DNA of 64,000 nucleotides from Xestospongia muta. Lineage: Eukaryota > Porifera > Demospongiae > Haplosclerida > Petrosiidae. Location: assembly GCA_963693285.1 (NCBI GenBank), contig OY848917.1, positions 29,461,245 through 29,525,244 on the forward strand, written 5' to 3'. The position numbers and the translations under genes were made by a program. Positions 19,564-32,559 of the stretch are shown here, piece after piece; within the stretch, counting starts at the first letter, position 1, and each line of letters starts with the position of its first letter. The notes beneath the pieces were generated by a model. That model did not search any database and was not told where the DNA came from. It worked only from the letters and a program-made list of their open reading frames with translations.

Positions 19564-22500
19564 CTAAGGAGCTTCTTTAGATATTTTCTGAGATGCAGTT
19601 TTTTGTCTGTTGCCTTGTACTTCAGATACTGATAGTGATCGAATTAGACTATCATCATCCGATAACTCATCCTCCACTTTCTTCTTTGCTTTCTCGCTTG
19701 TATCAATCATACTAATTGGCCGTTTAATACGAGGGTGACGCTTTTTCTTGGTACCACCTGTTGCCAAGGGTAGTGTGGTTTGAGAGAAGGTATCTAACGG
19801 CGATTCTCTTCTAGAGTGACGACCCATTTGTAGGTTCATCATAGCAAGGCAATCTTGTACACTCTGAACTGCTGCTTGTGATGTGGCTTTTAGTAATAGA
19901 ACATTCTAAATAAATAATAGGAAAATTGGCAATTAATACATGTACATGTACATGCAATGTAAGGTGGTGTTTAAGTCTATTTTTTCTTTTGATTGGAAAA
20001 TAATACAATTTATAACATATAGTCTAAAATAATCTTGGAATTACATGACACTTCATAGCTAGGCACAACAGTACAAAAGTTATATGTACCTTGTCATATG
20101 GTAATGTACCAATGTCTTCTTCAGCCATCTTAAAATTAAAACAAATTTCATCAACAATAATATTATATGACATGTATATTACACACATTTTATACATGTA
20201 TATAATACACCATAATGTACATGTATATCACACACATTGTATGCATGTATATATTACAACAGATATGTACATGTATATTACACATTTTATACGCATATAT
20301 GTACATGTATATTACACACATTTTATACATGTATATATTACACCATATATGTTGTACATGTATGTACCTCTAACTGTTGATTTAACTGTTCATATAGACT
20401 TTGCATTGCCATTAATGAGTCTAACATGGTATCACCACCAGGAAATTGTTCCACGTCTTCTTGGAATGATGTGAGACTATTGACTGTTCCATCATGTGCT
20501 TCTTTTCCTGCAGCAGTACGTCTATCTCTATCTCGTCGTTTGAGTTTAGTAATAGAAAGAGTAAGAGGAGCAGATAGTTGTGACCTTAGGAAAGAAGGAA
20601 GGAGTAACAACATTTCTTCCTAAGACAATACGTAAGAACATAGACAATACATATACTACTAGCAACTTTGTACTTAAGTGAATGCCAATTTTCAAGTACA
20701 TGTAACGACATACACACATACATGTACACATGTACATGTATGTGTTATGCGGACAATCCTACATGTACCACATGTACATGGAATGCATGTACATGGGGTA
20801 CATGTACATGTAATTGTTGTGTAGATAATCCTACATGTACCACATGTATATGTATGTGTGTATGTGGACAATCTTACATGTATCCCATAGTACATGTACA
20901 TGTATGTGTGTATGTGGACAAGGCTACAGTACCACATGTACATGTAGTATACGTATGTGTATGTGAAAGCCTACATGTATCACATGTAAATGTATATGTG
21001 TATTTGGACAATGGTGCAGTACCACATGTACATGTGTTACATGTATAAGTATGTGTTATCATGTGGAGAATCCTACATATACCACATGTACATGTAGTAC
21101 ATGTAACACGTGGTACTTGTAGGATTGTCCAGTGATTAGATGTGTATACCTTTTGCTAATTTTCCTAGCAGGTGTGGTTCCAGATGTGTTGTGGTTAGGA
21201 CTACCTATAGTATCTTCTGGTGACTGAAGATTAGTACTAGTTCCTTGAGGTGACCCTAAGAGACTACTAGTAGACTGCATTGTGTCCTATAATGTAATGA
21301 CAATGTATTAATAATGCTCACTCTCAGAGCTCATATAAAGTAAAAGTAGGAACATCCAATACCTACATGAATAATTCATTTTTCATATTTTCATAAATGT
21401 AGAGCTGTTATATTTTTAAACCACTCATGAAGCACACACACACACACACAAGTGAGCATGGCTACTTTTACTAGATCTCTAGGCATAGCTACCAAATTTC
21501 TCTATGATGTTTTCTTGGTTTCCTTCTCTTTCTGACAATTGTATTTGATAAATGAAATTAATATGTTCATTCTTACATATGTACATAAGTACACATGTGT
21601 ACATATGTACATGTGTATATGTACATACATACATACGTACATATATGCATATCTACTTATGTATATGTACATGTGTACATATGTACACATGTATATATGT
21701 ACATACGTGTACATATGCATGTGTATATGTGTACATGTATACCAGGGTTTCATCTACAGGGGGGGGGGCAAAGAGGAAGCTCCCCCCCCCCCCTAAACCC
21801 CTGACTTCCCCCACTAGAATATCTCAAAAACAATTCTGTTCATCATGTGATTACATGTTAGTACATGTATATAATATTAAATAGGTTAATTACTGTGACT
21901 CCCCCCTTGTTGAACTTTTCTAGATGAAACCCTGTATACACATGTATATGTACTACATTTTTATACAAGAATAGACTTCACTAACTTGTGAAGCTTCTTT
22001 AGATCCAACAGCAAGACTGTTAGCATGTTCTACTTCTTGTCTCAATCTTGATACCCAGTATTGCCTATCTTTAGCGTCAGCTGCTTTTAGTCTATAAGTC
22101 TCATTGTTAGCTCCTTGAACTGAAAAAGATTGTGAGTCTTCATCACTAGGTGAGACTACAGCACCCTAAAAGAGAAGAAGGAACGTTAGAATCATAAAGT
22201 ACATGTACATTAACAGCTAAAGCAAGGAAAAACAGACAATGTACATGTGTACATGCACAGTATATGCCAGTTGCAACTTAACTCAATCTTCTGAGTTATT
22301 TTGAGGAACATGTGAGGCCATAACATAATACTCAAAAGTAGCAACCTGACCACACCCAAGCTAATCGATTAATTTCACATGTGATTAGATCTATGTACGC
22401 CATGTCCATCGTCAGAAAAAATAAACAAAAGCAGTTTTTGTGAGCAGTAATAAGTTAGTAGTTAGTCTAGTTAGTCTGGGTTATCTGAAATTCCATATAT

Positions 22501-24616
22501 AAATTTGATTGGAAAAGGCTAGCAGTTCAATAGAAGTGCTCTCATGTCACACAAAGCTCACATAATAGTTAAAGATCATTTTCAAACTCTCCTACCATGT
22601 TTGAAATCTTTCTTGTGTACAGAAAGCATGTTGCTTAGACATTTATTACTCACATGCAAGTACCTTGAGTCCCTGACATCACATGCGAGGACAGAGCCAT
22701 GAATATGTGGGTACTAGCTATTATACTCAAATTTGAGCTATGTGTGACACACAAGTTTGAGTTAAGATACATGTATTGTACTCGTTTACATGCACAACAT
22801 AGATATGTAGATGTCTAAGGTGCTACCTTACCCATAAATGCAAAGATGCACGAGGTGGTAACATTCTTCTGTCTTCAGACTAGATGAAGAAAGACATAAT
22901 ATATAATCATTGTAATTATATTAATAATTTACAGTGTAGTAACTTAATAACTTACGGTGTAATAATGTAGTACTCCTTGATCGTGATCTACATAAAACCA
23001 ACGTGGTTGCCATCCTTTGAGTGGATTAGTCCACTTGTATAACTGTCCTTCTAGTGACCTAATACAATGACAATAATGACATCAATTATATTAAGTAATG
23101 AACTAAGACAACACAACAACAGTAAAGTCTTTAAAACAAAGTGTATAATTCAGTATATTTTAAATATTTAGACTGTTAATGGATATAACTTATTAAAGAG
23201 GTTAAAAATTACCTACAATATATATAGTATTTACATAGTATTGTTGTACTTACATTACTATAGACTTGGTATTGTTAGCTCTATCGAACTCCTAAAGAAA
23301 GAGAATAATGTAATAAAAAGTATATTACATGTATTATATGAGTAATCAATTATCAACAGCACAGTTACTACTGTAAACAATATACAATCAATAAATATAC
23401 CTATTGACATATTATGGATATTTATGGTTTCAATTTCAGTATAAGTGATTTTGGAATCATTTTGTACTACCTTAAAGTTCTCTAAAAACTAGTCATAGTA
23501 GATATTTAGCATGTAATTTTAATAGCCAAATTTTAGAGGTAAAAATAAGAATGCTATGTTTTTTGATCGAATTACTAGTTGTTTAGAACACTGTTATGAT
23601 GATAATACATGTACATTTGTAATTATCATGAAGAAATAAAACTTATAGTGTTTGTATTTGTATTTGTGATTTTATTTCAATAGGACAACTTTAACATAAC
23701 TCTGTTCACGTTAACTTTGACTTTTTGACCTTTGTTCTCTATTATAACTTTTGCCCAATTTCTAATTATAAGATATTGGTGTTTTTTATTATTGTAGCAA
23801 AACTCTACACTCGGCTGTTCAACTGTTCCAATGTTACCATAAGCAAAGTATTACCATAAAACCACTAATGTATAGATAACATGAAGCCATTAAAGTGACT
23901 TATAAGGTCATGTCTACTTTAGACCACATGTCTAATATAAAGCACATGTCTAATATAGAGCAGATGTCTAATATAAAGCACATGTCTAATATAAAGCATA
24001 TGTCTAATATAAAGCACATGTCTAATATAGCGCACATGTCTAATATAGAGCACATGTCTAATATAGAGCACGTTTCTAATATAGAGCACATGTTTAATAT
24101 AAAGCACATGTCTAATATAGAGCACATGTCCAATATAGAGCACATGTCTAATATAGAGCACATGTCTAATACAGCACACATGTCTAATTTAGAGCACATG
24201 TCTAATATATGGCACATGTGTACAATGATGTAAGGAAGTTGTATCATTGTATCATCATATCACAGATATTTCTCCATATATATATACATGTAGGAAGCAC
24301 AAACATGTATATGGTTATACATGTACATGCATACATACAATGTACATGTACCTGTAGTATGACTAATACAATGTAATTGTTAATGCTTGTTTGTTAACAT
24401 TTCTTCACACATAAAAACATTGTAGATTACCAAATCATTTTCAGATATAACACAAACATAGATATGATGAAGATGATATTGTGTTGGTACTGTATGTACT
24501 AACTCTATTTACTAGTTTATTTGGGCTACCTTGGCTCTCTCCATAACATTCATGAGAGCATCCTTTTCTTCTTCAGTCAATCCAGGTCCTTCACACCTTT
24601 CTTTTGAAGCCGCCAT
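19564..24616 (-). CDS. PH-domain protein related to ORP10/ORP11, without the ORD lipid-transfer domain
   Basis: Nine exons on the minus strand: 24616-24530, 23291-23254, 23058-22956, 22879-22832, 22165-21986, 21286-21150, 20584-20368, 20128-20090, 19905-19564. They total 1191 nt (396 aa), and all phases agree. Residues ~43-130 are a PH domain: [16 protein letters not shown], then [20 protein letters not shown] and [13 protein letters not shown]. These match the PH domain of vertebrate ORP10/ORP11 closely. The later [18 protein letters not shown] matches the LLKATS helix that follows the PH domain in those proteins. The chain then runs into a basic, low-complexity tail ([11 protein letters not shown]) and stops. 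No EQVSHHPP signature or any other ORD part is visible downstream. By family the PH domain should bind phosphoinositides at Golgi or ER-contact membranes; lipid transfer is not expected from this chain. The gene is divergent from ELP5. Confidence 0.82.
20150..20362. repeat. TACATGTATATTACACA minisatellite, intron 7 of the PH gene
   Basis: Imperfect repeats of about 30-45 bases built on the palindrome TACATGTA, with cacacattttatacatgta as a recurring phrase. Confidence 0.7.
20690..21125. repeat. ~60-bp TACATGTA-rich tandem repeat, intron 6 of the PH gene
   Basis: About six to seven degenerate copies of a unit with the phrases gtgtatgtggacaat, cctacatgtaccacatg and tacatgtatgtgtg. The unit contains self-complementary ACATGT words, so both strands read alike. 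Open frames here on both strands are rich in Cys, Thr and His only because of the repeat. Confidence 0.8.
21575..21740. repeat. GTACATATGTACATGTGTA palindromic simple repeat, intron 5 of the PH gene
   Basis: Alternating purine-pyrimidine repeats of tacatatgtacatgtg and variants. It ends at the insertion site of the small element at 21743. Confidence 0.8.
21743..21934. mobile_element. 192-bp MITE with 14-bp inverted repeats and TATAC target duplication
   Basis: The left end CAGGGTTTCATCTA (21743-21756) is exactly inverted at 21921-21934. Both sides carry tatac (21738-21742 and 21935-21939), a 5-bp target duplication. The interior has a ten-base G run followed by long C runs, able to fold. It lies in intron 5 of the PH gene and encodes nothing. 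Confidence 0.75.
23925..24220. repeat. 18-bp minisatellite (cacatgtctaatatagag), intron 1 of the PH gene
   Basis: About 16 copies of an 18-base unit with few changes. Because 18 is a multiple of three, several frames stay open on both strands and give repetitive peptides (for example HMSNIE), but these have no start or homology supporting a gene and lie inside an intron. Confidence 0.95.
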
Positions 24617-25659
24617 TATTGTGGCGTGTTATAGGATATTACAGGTTACTTTATGAGGAAAGATATAGCCACTGATTACTGAGACATTTACCACTTTACA
24701 TGTAAAGGAAATACATGCAATAGTTTAGTGTTGATTATCAAAGGAAATTAACCCCAAATAACAAGATTTACAATGCAAATATCACACGGAACAACTTGAA
24801 TAACATTTGAACATTAGTCTAGTGTAGCTGGCCTCTCCTCCTAAAGAAAATTGTTTAAATGGAGGGGCTGGCTCAGTATAAATAATTGAATAGTTTAGAT
24901 ATAAGTCAAAAGAATGTCTGGGGAAACTAATATGGATCAAGTTTGCATTTTTTTTCATTTGCATTTTGGATTTCAACTAATAACAAAAATCTTGTGAAGG
25001 AAGGCGTGTCATTATTTTCAAAACACAGTTAACGAAATATAAAAGCTATAGTAACAGTCTTTTCTTCATCTTAATGACAATTATAATCTGGAATGGATAT
25101 TACTTTCATTATAGAATGTTTTGCAAATGTTTAGAAACATCTGGCATTCTGAAATTACAAGGTGATTGTATTACTAAGTAACCTAAACAGTTGTCTCATG
25201 TGACTTGCATTGTATTCATATACACACTGCAATTAGATTGGTCTACACAAATTACTGCAGATCCAAAGTTGATCTACAGCAGTTTCTCCATAGGCCAGAT
25301 GTACTTTTCCTGTACATCAGGCCACAAAAGACTAACATGTGACTAACATGTGACTAACCCAATCACCATTCCTATTCATACTGTTATTGGAATATTACAG
25401 CTTATTAAAATATTAGAACAATAGTTCTTGGTCTTATGATGGCAGTTCTATATGCTGCACATCTATCAAGACATTTCCACACATGATTACAATCATTACG
25501 AATATTATGATTACAAATAAACTTACTGGTAAGCCTCTTGTAGTCACCTTTAATATCGCTCGATCTGTCTTTCTGTTGTAAAAGAGTCCTTGTCTTCACC
25601 AAACAGAGGTCATATGGCTAGCTTACTCTATTTAATGCACACACCACGCCTATTCAAAG
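24617..25659. promoter_or_regulatory. Shared upstream region between the divergent PH gene and ELP5
   Basis: 1,043 bases separate the two start codons, so both promoters should lie here. No TATA box is obvious. A minus-strand open stretch (about 25617-25510) reads LVKTRTLLQQKDRSSDIKGD and ends in a donor-like AGTAAGTT. It may be a small unrecognised exon, but I could not find partners for it. Confidence 0.4.
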
Positions 25660-28600
25660 ATGTCTAACGCAGGCAATTTATTTCAAGATATTGCTGTGGG
25701 ACTAGAGGCCAGTAACAACATTTTAATTGAAGGTCTGTCTAAATATGAGCATAATATTAGAATGATGTGTTAACTATAACGATACCTAGAGATTGGGAAC
25801 TGCTGAGAGTGCATTAAGTAACTCCCACGCACTAAAAGGAATGTAATTAAATAAAGATGTTATAGTCTATTGTTCTTTGGTACTTGACAATAAACAAAAT
25901 AGTCTACAATGCCAATACTCAAATTAGTTAATGTAATAACACTAAATAAATTTGTTATAATTGTACATGTTCATGTGTATATATTCAGTTAGATCTTAGC
26001 ATTGCCAGTTTTTCAATAGGGGGGAATGTTTGGAGAATAACAAAGAAATATTTTGTTCAGAAACATGTATGGAATGCATGACATCACTGTTTTTAATTAC
26101 ATAAAATTAATTTATCTACATTAATTTGCTGGTGTCTCTTTGTTGCTCACTCTTTCCTTTGCAAAAAAGAAAAGTCCATAGATCGATTTCCAACATGACA
26201 TCTTTGAAAGAAAATTGTGTTGCAAGTTACTGTTGATTATTAGACCACATAAAACAATATAGAATGGTAATGTGACAGATCAGTTTATGTGTTATAGTTG
26301 AAGCTTATGTTGATACTAAGTAATGATAGATTATAATTGTCCTACTAGCTTTAAAAGTTTATGTACATGTAAAAAGGCTTAGAATATTGTATTTTATTGA
26401 CTTATTGACGGTTATCATTTTACTTTATGATGTCACATGTTTGAAGCAATTTCATCGGATAGATCAAAATTCAGCTTATATAAAATTTATAAGTTCCTCT
26501 CTAGACATTCTCTTCTCAAATATCTGGCAATATGAGATTAGGTCTTAGTATTCGTGGTTAGATACATGTACATGTACAAATTGTTTGGATGGTAGGTATT
26601 GTCTAGTTTCTTTGTATTAATACTTTTACATGTAATGCAAATTTAAATTTATTGAGGTACATGTATACTGTATATCTGGAGAGAAAGGGAGAGAGAGAGA
26701 GAATAAGAGAGCTCTGACAGATAACATAAGTTACATGTATAAGTTTGCAGTAACAAGCTAAAATCCTGATTTTGTAAAGAGCACATGGAAAATTTAGCAT
26801 TTATTCATAAAAGTGTGGTCAATTATTGTTACTTTAATTATTGACAATGAATTGAGTTTTAAAAACTTACTGAGTTATCACAAAGAGGAAATTTCAGAAT
26901 GCTTTAACTAAATTAAACTAGAGTCATGTATCAGCTGCCTTAAAGGATAACGTTTGTGTAGTGGGTGTGGCACACAGAAAACCTTTTATTACATGTATTG
27001 TACGCATGTATATTAACTTATCACACATTGTTCAATATTGATTATTTCTATCTTAACAGACTCTATACATCAAAATGGACGACATCTTATGAAAGGGTTA
27101 TTACCCAAGTTATTCACAAGGTACATTTACATGTACATGTACTACCACTGTGTGATTTATGTGTACATGCAGTATAACAAGTATACAACTTTCTCAATTA
27201 GGATAATAAGGTTGAAATTAATTCAAATCATCTTTAATAAAATAGAAGTTTATGACTATTTCACATGTTCATTGGACATGACTACATGTAGCATTCTATT
27301 TTGTTCTGTAACTTCTCTAGACTATAGCTGAATGACTGATCTATTTATGAATTTATTTTGATACTCAAATTATGAGTGTTCTTCAATAATGTACATCCAA
27401 TGATAATTATGATTAAATAATGACCATTCCAGCAATACTTACATCCAATATTCAGATCAGTATATTATACTATAGTATTAATTTTATATCATTAGTTCAT
27501 GTGCTATACTTGTTTCATGTCAAACTATTTTTATATACAGATATAACAATATACATGTTATACTCACTGATGTCAGTGAAACAATATGGCCACAAGGATT
27601 ACCTGATGATGTTCAAAAAAAGTATGTACTTGTACATGTGTATTATGACTTTAGAATATTATTGGACTCCAATTAATTAATGTAATCTGTGTATATAGTT
27701 CTAGAGCTTACAAAACCGACATCATTTGCTCATCGTGTTACTGTGTTATGTGTTGTGTTATTATTTTACATGTATATGGTATATGTGTTACAGTTACATG
27801 TATCTTCTTCTTGTTTAGATTAGTTCTTCATTCCTGGGGAACCGATCCAATGGGATGGAATAACAGGTAAAGTTTCACATGTAAAACCCCTGAAATGGAT
27901 ATCAGTTATGATTTACATGTACAGGGGATATATATCTGGGCCATAGCACCTGCTTAGTCTAGTCAAGTGATGATGGCCTGACCACTTTTTGACATATGAA
28001 GTTTTCATATTTAACAAGTTTTACATTTTCAGCATATTAATAATATTATCACTAAATTGCATTGTATTCACTTTAATTATTAGAAATTCAATTCTTTAGC
28101 ACATAGACAAGATGATAATTTGTTGCATTCTTTCGTTACTGATTGCTATTAGCCATTGTTTCATGATGTATAATTTAAAACAACACCTTTATTCATAATT
28201 TATTAACCCTAGGAATTTTAAAATGTGCTTCATGTCCGATATTGGCCTTGTTACTTCATTTTGCTTCTTATGTATATTACGTATATAGTTATAGTCATAG
28301 TTATTGACTATTCTTTATTTTGTAGTAAGAGTTGCTCATTACTTGAAGTTCTTTCTTTGGACTCGTTCTCATTCTCCACTACTGAGTCTGAGACTACTCT
28401 CATTATTGATACACTGTCTACATTATTACTACATTATCATTATACTGAAATATGTCGACTAATTCATAAACTAAGTAAGTGTCTTTGCCAAATAGTTTTA
28501 CTATGAAATTAATACTATCACATGTATATATAAATATAAATAGGTATATTGCCTTGCATTGTTATTGCTATAGCAATTAAAATTGACAAATAATGTAATT

Positions 28601-31066
28601 GTAAATCTACTGATAGCCAATGAATTTAATTAGTTTCTGTAACAAACACTGAACAACTTTTTTATTTTCTTATCCTTTTAGTATTCTATAAAAATAGTTA
28701 AAAATTGTTAAATTATTAAATATTTGCATAAATATTTATATAATTATAATAGTGTCTGTTACATGTTGTATTGTCTCTTTCAGGATCTTTATACTCTACT
28801 GTGTACTATCTATTACATTATGATTTACATGGTTATCATGTGATCAAAGCATTACATTATGTGATGTCATCAATAGTTAGAGTAGAACCTCCTAATCCTG
28901 ATTTAATTACTACTCATCGTCATACTGGTATATGTTCTATTATTCATAAAAGAAAAACTGGCAAAATATTAAAAGAGGTACAGTATATATATCAATTCTA
29001 AAGTTTAATATGTGCTATGGACTGCATCTGGTATAATAAAGCTTCAAACTTCTGTGGTCTAAATATTTGTGGTTTCATGATTATAACTGACTCATGAAAT
29101 TATTATTCCAGAAATAAATGATTATTTTGGGCGTGACAGTTTTTCATTGATAATAATAATCTGTAGTCACAGTCAAAGGGTTAATAATTAGTAGTGCATA
29201 GTATCAAAAATTTTTTTCGTGAAAGTTTATATTTTTGAAAAATCCTAAAATCACAGAAATTTTGACTGTGAACATTTGGAGCAATACACTAAATTAATAG
29301 TTACATTATAATGAGTATCAGTCTTATTGTCTTATCATTTGTCAGGAGAACCTTAAATGATACTCTCATGTAAGACAGATTCTTGTATATAGTATACATG
29401 TACATCAGGCTTGTGATTGGAAGTTATAATCATAACAGGCGTATTCATTATAAACTATTATTGGTATAAAGGACATGTTATGTAAATTACATGTATATAT
29501 GTTACATGTATATTTGTTATCTACAATATAGAAAGAAATGTATTACATATCAGAAAAATGGGAAACTTTTTTTGAGAGAATATCTCCTCAATTAATGAGT
29601 AAAACTAAAGTTAACGAAGTAAGTAAGATTACATGTTACGTATTTTTAGTTATAATGAAACTTTTTTAATATCAACAAATTCTTAGTTAAATGTCAGCCT
29701 GAATTTTAGCCTATTTGCACATATGACAACTACATGTAGGGAACATGTAGTATGATATTTACTATATATTTACAAACCACACACATTAACCATTAATATA
29801 GCACCACAACGTAATACAATTGACATGTACCAGTAGGAAAACCAGTGTCAGAAAAGTGGAAGTTTAATTACAAACCGAAAGTACAAGATGGTATATTTTT
29901 AGGCTTTGTCTGTTCCTATAGTTAAAATTGTTATTTGATCACATGCTTTGGTTTGTTCTTTTAACTTGTTTACTATCTAGAAGTATTCACACTTTGACAA
30001 TGGTTAACTTTCTCAGAAAAAGGCGTACCATTAACCATTTAATTGCAATAACTAAAAAATATAGCATAATCAGATATAGTCCTATTTATTTGTTAAGCAA
30101 TTTTGGCTACCAATTTTCGATAAATTTATGACAGAAGATGTATGTTAAGTCAGTCATTTTTGTCTAAAAATGACAGGTACAGTCTTTCATATATAATTAA
30201 CTCTCTTCATAATGGTAAACAGCATATATTATCACAAGACTGCTACAGGTGCAATGAAATGTGGGACTAATTATTATTTCAAAAGCTTATGCTACCACTT
30301 CACAGTTTCTACTAGTTTTGTTGGTCTTAATCTATAGTGTTATGATCATGTTAAGATTACATACATTTATTAGATGATACTGTTTTATCTTTTTTTTACA
30401 CAATGTTAATACTTTCTTTAGCCAGATCCTACAGCTCATTTGACTTTTAATCTTAGTCTAACTGATCGTGAGAAGAGAGAGAGGTCACATGTGGTTCTTC
30501 CATATACTCACATATCACAAAAACAACAAGTATGGATATATAGTACATAAGACACATACATTATGTTAAATAATCCATTATGCTCAGTCAAGGGATATTC
30601 TTGTATATTTTTGGTACTGTAATTTGTCTCTACCATGTCATTTTATTTGTGCAATGATTTGATTAGTCCCATAAAATTATTAAACTGTTATTAGATGAAC
30701 CAAAAAATATATTTTTAGGCAATTAATCTATACAAAAAATATTTTCTCTTGTATTATATGTACTATGCTTTATAATAATCATTTTAGTTTTGTTAAACTC
30801 ATTTTAATTTAATAGTGTGACTTGATTGTTAATAGTACATTTACTGTATATAGTACACATCTACTGTATGTGATGGTAATATGTCAGTACATGTACATGT
30901 ACAGTGTATATACTACAAGTCACATACTGTTTAGTACCTGTGTGTAATGTAAGGTTTTGATATCTTTTAGATCAGTACTGTTGTTGGAGGAGGTCAAGTA
31001 ACATATCAACTTGATGAGGTTGATGATTGGGACGAGAGTGATCCAGATGATGACCTTAATATATAA
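25660..31066 (+). CDS. ELP5: Elongator complex subunit 5
   Basis: Nine exons: 25660-25732, 27060-27120, 27541-27621, 27819-27866, 28326-28474, 28784-28977, 29532-29618, 30422-30529, 30971-31066. They total 897 nt (298 aa), close to human ELP5 in length, with all phases consistent. Recognition rests mainly on the C-terminal third. DPTAHLTFNLSLTDREKRE matches the conserved DPTTHLTFNLHLSKKERE region, followed by a VVLPY block. The tail DWDESDPDDDLNI matches the acidic DPDDDLDI end of ELP5. The middle has a RecA-like core segment (TTLIIDTLSTLLLHYHYTEI). By family ELP5 pairs with ELP4 and ELP6 in a RecA-like ring of Elongator, which modifies wobble uridines of tRNAs in the cytoplasm. ELP5 lacks a conventional P-loop, and none is seen here. 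Confidence 0.92.
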
Positions 31067-32559
31067 TGTTATATAATATACTTCTATACATGTACATACA
31101 TTATACTAAATTACTAATAGCCTAATAATTGTGACAGTATATCTTGTGTTTTGTTCTATCAAAAACAATCAGTATTTCTTTGATAACAGATCAAATATAT
31201 ATGTTATTTTATGATATTAGAAAATCCCTTACAATGTACGAGAATACTTACCTTGCTGATACCTTACAACTGTGAACAATTGAATTCTTTATAAGAAGGA
31301 AGCCAGTACAACGTACTACTTTTATTTTATCAACTATAATGTACAGAGACATCATTCGTCAATGCAGATATGAACAGTGAGATTGAAAAGATTACCTTAG
31401 AAGAGAATAATAAAGAAACAACTGACTATGACAATGATGATAAAATGTGATATTGTGATAATTATGACGAAACAGAGGAAAATAAAAATAAATTGTAACA
31501 CAATAGATGAAAACTAGAAAGGATTAAGTCATGAAGTAGACCTTAAGATGGAAGAAATCTTTGTAGAGGACATAACATACAATTAGCTTAATATTGCATA
31601 ATTATAGTATTTGTATCATAATTGCATAAAAGTCTGGGACATTGTCTATTTTTATGACTAACCTTGGTTAGCAGAAACATTGGTAATAAACCATTTGTTT
31701 GGTTCCAGAGGTGAAATCAGAGAAGGGTATGATTCTTTTAGTACTAATCATTTTAGTGTTATAAAAGAAGAAAGATAACATTAGGTTGTATTTCATAAAC
31801 ATCCACTAACCTCAACAAGTCATGAACATATTGGAAACCACTTTCTACTACATGGACACAAAGTCTTATTACATAAACCAGTGTGTGTAACTGTGCATGT
31901 GTATGTCTGCTTTATAACTTTTATTATATATGTAGTAATAACTGTTGAAACCACATGGTAGATTCCAGTATTTTTTAATCAAAGATAATGATGGATATTG
32001 ATGGATACTAATATCCAATGGTTCTAATTATGGGTTCCATAATTTGTAATGGGTTCCAATGATCAAGTATTCATGGTATCAAAAATCATTGAACCCTGAA
32101 CCCATTAATTGGAACATGGAACCTGAAACCCTTATTTTATTTTATAAGAGAGACACTGAAATAATAGTGTAATTTCATTTTGATAGCTCCTGTTGATCAT
32201 GTCGTTCTTTAATGATATGTTTAAGCCATTATATGTTACCATTAAAGTCATATATATATATATATATATACTATTGAGAATGTGAACCATATATGCTACA
32301 TAAGTATATATAATTAGTCATGCCTTTAACTTATAGCTTGAAATATATATTCTATTAAGAAAGTAAACTATATATGCTACAAAAGTTTAATTTATAACTT
32401 GACCACTGCACCCGATCATGATCAAATTAATCTAACATTTCCTCTCAGGGTTACTAAATAAGATAATTTCAATGTTAAGGGATTACTCATAACTATTTTT
32501 CCACTAAGACATCTTCTTGTGTGTATTCCTTTGTCTTTACTTCATGGGGTCAAAAACAA
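31067..32559. other. Gene-poor region downstream of ELP5
   Basis: AT-rich. A short acidic open stretch at about 31367-31450 (MNSEIEKITLEENN...) has no recognisable family. There is an (AT)n run at about 32251-32270 and two similar segments (about 32275-32320 and 32345-32390) sharing ctattaagaa and actatatatgctaca-type words. Nothing else is supported. Confidence 0.4.

Noticed and set aside
20668..21062. Cys/Thr-rich frames on both strands resembling a cysteine-rich secreted peptide
   Set aside because: They follow a TACATGTA-rich tandem repeat in intron 6 of the PH gene; the same words are open on both strands.
23925..24220. CRISPR-like array
   Set aside because: The repeats are contiguous with no unique spacers, and the genome is clearly intron-rich eukaryotic.
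23895..24247. HMSNIE/ILDMCS repetitive peptides on both strands
   Set aside because: Products of an 18-bp tandem repeat inside an intron of the PH gene; no splice or homology support.
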